Positions 13,264-18,473 of a stretch of DNA of 18,473 nt are shown here, piece by piece. Origin of the DNA: CAYXGE01 sp964464435 (lineage in GTDB: Bacteria > Pseudomonadota > Gammaproteobacteria > Burkholderiales > Methylophilaceae). The notes beneath the pieces are model-generated. The model worked only from the letters and a program-made list of their open reading frames with translations. It did not search any database and was not told the DNA's origin. Every line of letters begins with the position of its first letter. Positions within the stretch are counted from its first letter, which is position 1. The position numbers and the translations under genes were made by a program. The stretch is taken from NCBI GenBank assembly GCA_964464435.1, contig CAYXGE010000035.1, positions 1-18,473 of the forward strand, written 5' to 3'.

Positions 13264-14109
13264 TTAGCCTAACCAACTGGCCAGACTTAGTAATAGTACC
13301 ACCGCAATTAATAGTATCAAGACACGCCATATCATGCCAGTGGCACTTTTTAAATAATCGGCATCTGCAAATTCACCTATACCAATCTCAGGATGATTAA
13401 GTACAGGTTGGGTAATGTCAACATGTGCTGGCAAGATAACCCCCAGTGCACCAGCGCCGCTACTGAGTAAAGTCCCCATGTGATGGTTGTTGCACCATTG
13501 GGATTGCTCACGCCAGCAATAAATTGCATCCTCAAAATCGCCCACAATCGCAAAACCACCTGCACATATTCTACTGGGTACCCAATTAAACACATCCACT
13601 ATCTGTGTAATCCAATTATCAAAAGATGGCAAATGACTACTTTCCTGCCATGCATATCTAAACACTTGCGTCAGTCGATACAGCAAGGCTCCTGCAGGGC
13701 CTATCAACATACCAAGCATAGCAAACCATAGTAGTGGTGCAAAAAACCCCTCAAACGACCGTAAAATCCTTTGTTCAATAGACATAGCATATGTTGTATC
13801 TGAAACATGCGCATCTGTTTCAAATAATATATGCGTGTGTTGTAAACTCAATGAAAAAACAAAAACGCCAATGACTAAGCCAAACAAGGCATGCGTTTTA
13901 TAAGCATATATATACATGGCAGCAACTAAAACACTCGGCAATAATGCACCCAAAATCCAAGCAATCAGGGTGTGTTGATGAAGACCAGAATTAAATTTTG
14001 ATTCAAACCAACGCCCATATTGGGTTAATGCATCACTCATCAGCAACTGTAATGGCCGTGGCAAAAAGTAAGCAATAATAAATGCCAAGCAGATAGTAAA
14101 AAACGTCAT
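13264..14109 (-). CDS. AmpE/CobD-CbiB superfamily membrane protein
   Basis: This is a predicted inner-membrane protein of the family that includes AmpE (beta-lactamase induction signalling) and CobD/CbiB (cobalamin aminopropanol attachment). The 281-residue product has hydrophobic segments at about residues 1-20, 45-85, 120-145 and 255-280. It carries the superfamily motifs FAPLLWFAMLGMLIGPAGALLYRL (about 118-141) and VDVFNWVPSRI, which most resemble AmpE in length and in the W-V-P-x-R form. No other cobalamin genes are nearby, so an AmpE-like role is favoured over vitamin B12 synthesis, but this is inference. It overlaps the upstream GyrI-like gene by 4 bp (ATGA) and precedes ispH. Confidence 0.75.
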   Translation of the reverse strand: MTFFTICLAFIIAYFLPRPLQLLMSDALTQYGRWFESKFNSGLHQHTLIAWILGALLPSVLVAAMYIYAYKTHALFGLVIGVFVFSLSLQHTHILFETDAHVSDTTYAMSIEQRILRSFEGFFAPLLWFAMLGMLIGPAGALLYRLTQVFRYAWQESSHLPSFDNWITQIVDVFNWVPSRICAGGFAIVGDFEDAIYCWREQSQWCNNHHMGTLLSSGAGALGVILPAHVDITQPVLNHPEIGIGEFADADYLKSATGMIWRVLILLIAVVLLLSLASWLG

Positions 14110-14633
14110 TGCTTACTTTCTGTTGGATTAAACGGCATTTCTACGCTAAGTACTGAATGTTGGACTATTTCAACTGTTGGCAAATTTAGTTCTATCTGTT
14201 GAGCTTGCGTAGCTTGAATCAACGCTTGATAAGTCTTGCCGTATGCAAATAAGGGGTGTGCTTTAATACTCGCTAGCAACACTTTGCGTTTTGGAATGTG
14301 TCCTACTTTTAATGGCGCTAAAGGCATGTAGTTGCTTGGTACCAAGTAACCCGTTTGCGCACGTAGTTCGGCATGTGGTGTAGTTCGTGGGTCTGTTAAA
14401 ATAAGTGTGATTTGAACTTCAGCTGGTAGCGCTTGTTTTTTCATGTAAAATCGCACTTCATCACGTTTTTTGTCTAGCTTTGAATAGACGTCTTCAGCAT
14501 CCAAATAAGCGTAAGTATAAGCGCCTCGTTCTGCCACTGACACCGTAGCAGATGAAAACAGTCCCCACCACCAAAGCACACTCAGCACTGGGATTGCACA
14601 CACAAATACAAAGTAAAGAAACTGCTTTTTCAA
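14106..14633 (-). CDS. Membrane-anchored GyrI-like (TEX264-type) small-molecule-binding domain protein
   Basis: The function is not established. The 175-residue product has one N-terminal hydrophobic helix (about residues 4-27, with VLWWWGLFSSA), which serves as anchor or signal. A single domain follows resembling the GyrI-like/SRPBCC2 fold: DAEDVYSKLDKKRDEV, then TLILTDPRTTPHAELRAQTGYLV. The D-P-R-x-x-P-x-x-x-L-R pattern is shared with GyrI-like proteins and eukaryotic TEX264. The domain probably faces the periplasm. The start is TTG at 14633, since no ATG precedes the helix. It is the first gene of a minus-strand run with the AmpE/CobD-like gene (4-bp overlap) and ispH. Family assignment is from motif resemblance only. 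Confidence 0.65.
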   Translation of the reverse strand: MKKQFLYFVFVCAIPVLSVLWWWGLFSSATVSVAERGAYTYAYLDAEDVYSKLDKKRDEVRFYMKKQALPAEVQITLILTDPRTTPHAELRAQTGYLVPSNYMPLAPLKVGHIPKRKVLLASIKAHPLFAYGKTYQALIQATQAQQIELNLPTVEIVQHSVLSVEMPFNPTESKQ

Positions 14634-14654
14634 TTATAGTTCTCAAAAGGCTAA

Positions 14655-14683
14655 AGCATAGCATGAGACGAGAGCCGCAAAAA
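14655..14683 (-). promoter_or_regulatory. Possible promoter of the GyrI-like/AmpE-like/ispH run
   Basis: On the minus strand an extended -10 (TGC then TATGCT, -10 at 14655-14660) lies 17 bases after a weak TTTTTG -35 (14678-14683). The predicted start would be about 15 nt before the TTG at 14633. It is weak evidence, but this is the only candidate in the 101-bp divergent gap. Confidence 0.3.
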
Positions 14684-14714
14684 CAGAAGAGCTTAGGTAC
14701 GCACGCTGTTAACT

Positions 14715-14723
14715 TGATATAAT
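14715..14723 (+). promoter_or_regulatory. Extended -10 promoter of purU
   Basis: A consensus TATAAT (14718-14723) with an upstream TGA gives a textbook extended -10; no good -35 is seen 17 bases upstream. The predicted start near 14730 leaves only about 5 nt before the ATG at 14735 but 26 nt before the preferred ATG at 14756. Confidence 0.65.
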
Positions 14724-14755
14724 CTTGTTTTTATATGATGTTTGATGGATGCGCC

Positions 14756-15610
14756 ATGCTTAATTCCGCTACGCTTTTAATTACCTGCCCCGATAGCAAA
14801 GGCATTGTTGCCGCAATTGCAGAATTTTTATATCGCCACAATGCCAATATTTTGCATGCAGACCAACATCAAGACGCTGAAAATAATCTTTTTCTAATGC
14901 GCGTAGAATGGGATTTAGCCAGTTTTGATATTGATGTTGAAAGTTTTGATCAACACTTTACATCAATTGCACGTAAATTCTCAATGAATTGGCAACTCAA
15001 GCTTACTCAAAAACGCCCACGTTTAGCCATTATGGTGTCTCAATATGACCACTGTTTAGCTGATTTATTGCACCGCCATCAAAGTGGTGAGTTGGCTTGC
15101 GATATTCCTCTGATTATAAGCAACCATCGTCATACAGAAAAATTGGCCGAATATTACGGCATACCGTTTCATTTGATTGAGGTAAGCAAAGAAACCAAAG
15201 CTGAGGCTGAAGCCAAACAATTTGCCCTATTTGATGCGCATCATATTGATTTAATTGTACTAGCACGTTATATGCAGATTTTATCGCCAGCGTTTGTCAA
15301 ACGTTATCCTCAACGTATCATTAACATTCATCACTCGTTCTTACCTGCCTTTATTGGTGCACGTCCATACCATAGAGCATTTGAGCGTGGCGTGAAACTG
15401 ATTGGTGCGACCAGCCATTATGTTACTGAAGTATTGGATGAGGGACCGATTATTGAGCAAGACATCGCCCGTATTTCGCACCGTGAGCAGGTAGAAGACT
15501 TAATTCAAAAGGGTCGTGATTTAGAGCGTATCGTGTTATCGCGTGCAGTGCGTTGGCACATTGATAATCGTGTGTTGGTCTATGCGAATAAAACTGTAGT
15601 ATTTGATTAA
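14756..15610 (+). CDS. purU: Formyltetrahydrofolate deformylase PurU
   Basis: PurU hydrolyses 10-formyltetrahydrofolate to formate and tetrahydrofolate, balancing one-carbon pools and feeding formate to PurT or formate dehydrogenase. From ATG 14756 the product is 284 residues. It has an N-terminal ACT domain (TLLITCPDSKGIVAAIAEF) and a C-terminal formyltransferase-fold domain with the catalytic Asn-His-Asp set in NIHHSFLPAFIGARPYHRA and HYVTEVLDEGPIIEQD. Earlier in-frame ATGs at 14735 and 14738 are possible, but they lie almost at the predicted transcription start. It is monocistronic, and its 3' end converges with dgt with no terminator hairpin in the 18-bp gap. Confidence 0.95.
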   Translation: MLNSATLLITCPDSKGIVAAIAEFLYRHNANILHADQHQDAENNLFLMRVEWDLASFDIDVESFDQHFTSIARKFSMNWQLKLTQKRPRLAIMVSQYDHCLADLLHRHQSGELACDIPLIISNHRHTEKLAEYYGIPFHLIEVSKETKAEAEAKQFALFDAHHIDLIVLARYMQILSPAFVKRYPQRIINIHHSFLPAFIGARPYHRAFERGVKLIGATSHYVTEVLDEGPIIEQDIARISHREQVEDLIQKGRDLERIVLSRAVRWHIDNRVLVYANKTVVFD

Positions 15611-15628
15611 TCCAGTTGATTTAAAATG

Positions 15629-16765
15629 CTATCCTGCGATTGGCTCTTCTTCAATTCTAAATAATCGCCTATGTTCACGTATGGCATATCGGTCTGTCAT
15701 GCCTGCAATATAGTCCGCTACCGCTCTAGCCTTGTCTTCTTTGGCACGTTGTTGGTAATCATCGGGCATTAAAAGTGGGTCGCCAATAAATGCCTCAAAT
15801 AATTCTTGAATAATGCGCTGCGCTTTAACACTCATGCGATGCACAAGGTAATGCTGGTATAAATTGCTACGAAGAAAGCGTTTAAGTTGGGTTTGTTGCG
15901 TTTGCATCTCTGGGCTAAATGCAATGAGTGGGCTCTTTTGCATGCGCACATCTTCAATGTTGTTAAGACTTGCTTGTTCAATATGCTCTGCGCTTTGTTT
16001 ACAGATATCGAGCACTTGCGCGTTAATCATACGACGAATGGTTTCATGTACCATTTTTCTTTCATGAATAGCCGGGTAAGTGTTACGTACAATTGCTAAA
16101 TGATTGGCAAAGATCTCAATCTCTTCAAGTTGCGCTAGAGTAATCAATCCAGAACGCAAGCCATCATCAACATCATGATTATTATAAGCAATTTCATCGG
16201 CAAAGTTGGTGAGTTGCGCCTCTAGCGAAGGTTGTTGTTTTTGTATGAAGCGTTCGCCCACATCACCTAGTTGTTTTGCATTTTTGATAGAGCAATGTTT
16301 AAGAATGCCTTCACGCATTTCATAGGTCAGGTTTAAACCATCAAATTCTGCATAGCGTTGCTCTAGCACATCTACCACACGTAATGATTGCAAATTATGC
16401 TCAAACCCACCGTAATTTCGCATACAATCGTTAAGTGCGTCTTGTCCAGCATGCCCAAATGGCGTGTGGCCTAAATCATGAGCCAACGCTATACCTTCAA
16501 CTAAATCTTCATGAAGATTGAGATTTCTGGCAATAGCTCGACCAATTTGCGCGACTTCTAAACTATGCGTCAGGCGCGTGCGAAACAAATCACCTTCATG
16601 ATTCACAAACACCTGAGTTTTATATTCTAAGCGTCTAAAAGCGCTAGAATGAATAATTCGGTCACGGTCACGTTGAAATTCGTTACGCTTTTGTGGTGCT
16701 GTTTCTTGATATTTTCGGCCGCGAGATAACTCAGGGTTTGCTGCGTATTTGGCAAGTGCTGTCAT
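15629..16765 (-). CDS. dgt: Deoxyguanosinetriphosphate triphosphohydrolase-like protein
   Basis: This is an HD-domain dNTP triphosphohydrolase (type 2, Dgt-like) that cleaves dNTPs to deoxynucleoside and triphosphate. The 378-residue product has the N-terminal RDRDRIIHSSAFRRLEYKTQVF motif (named by its ends, about residues 32-53). The metal-binding HD set follows: THSLEVAQIGR, ALAHDLGHTPFGH and FADEIAYNNHDVDDG. The length and gene order aroK-aroB-dgt are those of betaproteobacteria. The ATG is two bases after the aroB stop with no Shine-Dalgarno, suggesting translational coupling. Its true substrate range cannot be read from the sequence. Confidence 0.93.
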   Translation of the reverse strand: MTALAKYAANPELSRGRKYQETAPQKRNEFQRDRDRIIHSSAFRRLEYKTQVFVNHEGDLFRTRLTHSLEVAQIGRAIARNLNLHEDLVEGIALAHDLGHTPFGHAGQDALNDCMRNYGGFEHNLQSLRVVDVLEQRYAEFDGLNLTYEMREGILKHCSIKNAKQLGDVGERFIQKQQPSLEAQLTNFADEIAYNNHDVDDGLRSGLITLAQLEEIEIFANHLAIVRNTYPAIHERKMVHETIRRMINAQVLDICKQSAEHIEQASLNNIEDVRMQKSPLIAFSPEMQTQQTQLKRFLRSNLYQHYLVHRMSVKAQRIIQELFEAFIGDPLLMPDDYQQRAKEDKARAVADYIAGMTDRYAIREHRRLFRIEEEPIAG

Positions 16766-16767
16766 GG

Positions 16768-17856
16768 CTAAACTGCGAGGGTTTCTTTGAGTAAACCCGC
16801 ATCATAATCACTGGTAATAACGGATTTACCTATGCCTTTTAGTAAAATTAAACGGATTTTTCCATCTTCTACTTTTTTATCTAAGCCCATCAGCTCAAGG
16901 TAGCGCTCAACCCCAAGTGATGGTGCTTTTATTGGCAAATTGGCCGCAACAAATAATGCATGCGTCCTATCAACATCGGCTTGCGTTATCCAACCCAATC
17001 GTTTAGATAAATCTGCTGCCATCATGGTGCCTGCTGCTACTGCTTCGCCATGAAGCCATACACCATAACCCATCGCATTTTCAATGGCATGCCCAAAGGT
17101 ATGCCCCAAGTTGAGTAAAGCACGCTCACCCGCCTCGTGCTCATCCGCAGCCACCACCTCAGCTTTATTTTTGCATGAACGATACACCGCATAGCTTGTA
17201 ACCGCTTCATCTAAGCTATTTAATAAAGCAATATTGCGCTCTAGCCATAGAAAAAAGTCTGGGTCACGAATCAAACCGTATTTAATCACCTCAGCAATAC
17301 CAGCAGCCAACTCGCGCTTAGGTAATGTTTGCAGGGTAGAAATATCAGCCAATACCAATTGTGGCTGATAAAACGCACCAATCATATTTTTACCTAGCGG
17401 ATGATTAATCCCTGTTTTACCGCCCACAGAAGAATCCACTTGCGCAAGCAGAGTCGTTGGAATTTGTATAAATGGCACACCACGTAAATAGGTAGCCGCA
17501 GCATAGCCTGTTAAATCACCTATGACACCTCCGCCAAGCGCTATTAAAGTCGTTGAACGTTCTGCGCGATGTTTTAATAGTGCGTCATAGATTAAATTGA
17601 GCGTTTCTGCATTTTTATAGGACTCACCATCTGGTAACACAATTTCAATGACCTTAACACCAGCTTGGCGTAATGCAGAAGCTATTTTCTCTAAATAAAG
17701 TGGCGCTACTGTTGTATTAGTGACTATAGCTACACTTTTTCTTTTTAAGTGAGGCAATATCAAATCTGCTTTGTCAATTAAACAGCTGCCTATGTGTATA
17801 GGATAACTGCGCTCACCTAGGCTAACTTCTAATGTTTGGAATGAGGATGGATTCAT
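16768..17856 (-). CDS. aroB: 3-dehydroquinate synthase
   Basis: AroB converts DAHP to 3-dehydroquinate, the second shikimate-pathway step, using NAD and a divalent metal. The 362-residue product from ATG 17856 has the NAD-binding GGGVIGDLTGYAAATYLRG and the loop DSSVGGKTGINHPLGKN. The metal ligands lie in AGIAEVIKYG, NLGHTFGHAIE and LHGEAVAAG. A TTG at 17874, inside the aroK end, would add six residues; I chose the ATG because it matches the standard length. Neither has a clear ribosome site. It lies 10 bp after aroK and 2 bp before dgt on the same strand. Confidence 0.96.
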   Translation of the reverse strand: MNPSSFQTLEVSLGERSYPIHIGSCLIDKADLILPHLKRKSVAIVTNTTVAPLYLEKIASALRQAGVKVIEIVLPDGESYKNAETLNLIYDALLKHRAERSTTLIALGGGVIGDLTGYAAATYLRGVPFIQIPTTLLAQVDSSVGGKTGINHPLGKNMIGAFYQPQLVLADISTLQTLPKRELAAGIAEVIKYGLIRDPDFFLWLERNIALLNSLDEAVTSYAVYRSCKNKAEVVAADEHEAGERALLNLGHTFGHAIENAMGYGVWLHGEAVAAGTMMAADLSKRLGWITQADVDRTHALFVAANLPIKAPSLGVERYLELMGLDKKVEDGKIRLILLKGIGKSVITSDYDAGLLKETLAV

Positions 17857-17866
17857 GCTTAATATT

Positions 17867-18379
17867 TTATACAATGTTGACTAATTTTTGCTCTATATGA
17901 TGTACCAATGTACTTACGGGCTGTCCACCAGTATCCACAACTAGTGATGCTACTTGTTGGTATAAAGGGTCACGAACTTGATATAACTCTTCTAAACGCT
18001 TTTTAGGGTCTGGTGTTTGCAATAATGGTCTATTCTTATCGTTTCTAGTGCGATTCCATAACTCATGTACATTTGCTCTAAGGTAGATTGTTGTTCCATT
18101 TTGTTTAAGATTTTTTCGCGTCGTTTCGCTTAGTACTGCACCACCGCCAGTTGCCAATACAATATTTTGTAGTTTACTTAGCTCTTCTATTACCGCCACT
18201 TCACGCTTTCTAAAACCTGCCTCGCCTTCTAGCTCAAAAATGACGGGGATTTTTACTCCGGTTCGTTTTTCTATTTCAACGTCACTATCATAAAACACTA
18301 AATCTAAGTGCTTTGCCAGCATGCGACCTACAGTGGTTTTTCCTGCCCCCATGAGGCCGACCAAAAAAATATTACCCAT
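17867..18379 (-). CDS. aroK: Shikimate kinase
   Basis: AroK phosphorylates shikimate at the 3-hydroxyl with ATP. The 170-residue product has the family start NIFLVGLMGAGKTT with Walker A (about residues 8-15, Lys14), the shikimate-binding aspartate pair in FYDSDVEIEKRTG, the glycine-rich ATGGGAVL and the lid RNDKNRPLL. The ATG is preceded directly by six T and a strong hairpin. The only ribosome-site-like AGG, eight bases upstream, is inside the 3' arm of that hairpin. It is the first gene of the aroK-aroB-dgt run and in relatives lies downstream of the pil secretin gene. Confidence 0.96.
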   Translation of the reverse strand: MGNIFLVGLMGAGKTTVGRMLAKHLDLVFYDSDVEIEKRTGVKIPVIFELEGEAGFRKREVAVIEELSKLQNIVLATGGGAVLSETTRKNLKQNGTTIYLRANVHELWNRTRNDKNRPLLQTPDPKKRLEELYQVRDPLYQQVASLVVDTGGQPVSTLVHHIEQKLVNIV

Positions 18380-18381
18380 AA

Positions 18382-18413
18382 AAAATACCTGTCAGTTGCC
18401 TGACAGGTATTTT
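18382..18413 (-). terminator. Strong hairpin with T-run at the aroK start (terminator and/or RBS-sequestering leader)
   Basis: A perfect 13-bp stem (18382-18394 with 18401-18413) closes a 6-nt loop; on the minus strand it is followed by six T that run straight into the aroK ATG. It has every feature of an intrinsic terminator for the upstream gene. Its 3' arm also contains the AGG (18388-18390) that would serve as the aroK ribosome site, so it may regulate aroK translation as well. Confidence 0.85.
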
Positions 18414-18449
18414 AAGTGAAAGTGCTGAAGTTGTCAGAAAAGCCTGCGT

Positions 18450-18473
18450 TTATCTTACATTTAAACTTTCATC
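18450..18473 (-). CDS. Possible 3' end of the upstream gene (pilQ expected from synteny)
   Basis: Reading in from the window edge, one minus-strand frame gives D-E-S-L-N-V-R then TAA (18450-18452), 37 nt before the aroK leader hairpin. Betaproteobacteria usually carry the type IV pilus secretin gene pilQ directly before aroK, and a short polar tail would fit its C-terminus. Seven codons cannot prove this, so the call rests on gene order. Confidence 0.25.
   Translation of the reverse strand, partial: DESLNVR

Noticed and set aside
13019..13731. Plus-strand open frames opposite ispH and the AmpE/CobD-like gene
   Set aside because: No ribosome sites or recognisable domains; the minus-strand genes have conserved motifs.
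13264..14109. Cobalamin biosynthesis enzyme CobD/CbiB
   Set aside because: Superfamily motifs are present but length and the W-V-P-x-R motif are closer to AmpE, and no other cobalamin genes are nearby; kept only as a superfamily call.
1..18473. CRISPR array, insertion sequence, prophage or integrase
   Set aside because: No regularly spaced direct repeats, transposase/integrase reading frames or terminal repeats with target duplications were seen.

Overview
This window most likely comes from a methylotrophic betaproteobacterium of the Methylophilaceae (Methylotenera/Methylophilus-like). The evidence is a ribulose-monophosphate-pathway hexulose-6-phosphate synthase facing a formaldehyde-activating-enzyme homologue, a fairly low G+C content, and betaproteobacterial gene orders (mla - ibaG - murA - hisGDC; aroK - aroB - dgt). 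The taxonomic call is inference from gene content. Nearly all genes are recognisable housekeeping or methylotrophy genes. I see no CRISPR array, prophage, transposase, tRNA or rRNA. A run of exactly 100 Ns (12158-12257) is an assembly gap of unknown true length and truncates a small lipoprotein gene.

Left part, plus strand (1-10010). An mlaF-mlaE-mlaD-mlaC-mlaB cluster encodes the inner-membrane and periplasmic parts of the retrograde phospholipid transporter that maintains outer-membrane asymmetry; mlaA is absent. A roughly 90-bp palindromic repeat-like element interrupts it between mlaE and mlaD. Next come a YadG/YadH-type ABC-2 exporter pair, a BolA-family gene (ibaG), a CGFS monothiol glutaredoxin (grxD), murA, and the histidine genes hisG (short form), hisD and hisC. 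Spacing is tight throughout, with ATG/TAA overlaps at mlaF/mlaE and ATPase/permease, an ATGA overlap at hisD/hisC, and zero spacing at grxD/murA, which suggests co-transcription with a few hairpins in between.

Centre (10011-11511). The his run stops after hisC. A 199-bp AT-rich intergenic region carries an inverted repeat and a probable promoter, followed by a strongly expressed-looking hexulose-6-phosphate synthase with an unusual glycine-linked amphipathic C-terminal tail. It converges on a bidirectional terminator with a Fae-family gene whose product appears to lack the family's catalytic histidine.

Right part (11574-18473). On the minus strand lie an ElaA-like GNAT acetyltransferase overlapping the truncated lipoprotein gene, then, beyond the gap, an apparent operon of a TEX264/GyrI-like membrane-anchored protein, an AmpE/CobD-like membrane protein and ispH. 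purU is on the plus strand behind a good extended -10 promoter and converges with a minus-strand aroK-aroB-dgt run. aroK is preceded by a perfect 13-bp hairpin whose T-run abuts the start codon and whose stem contains its ribosome-binding site. Upstream of that, the window ends in what may be the last codons of pilQ.

Functionally, the window combines envelope maintenance (Mla, MurA, ABC-2 exporter, AmpE-like), Fe-S trafficking (BolA/Grx), amino-acid precursor pathways (His, shikimate), isoprenoid synthesis (IspH) and one-carbon metabolism (HPS, Fae-like, PurU). I found no clear, wholly new multi-gene system. The most interesting leads are the tailed HPS, the Fae paralogue with an altered active site, the aroK leader hairpin and the repeat inside the mla operon.
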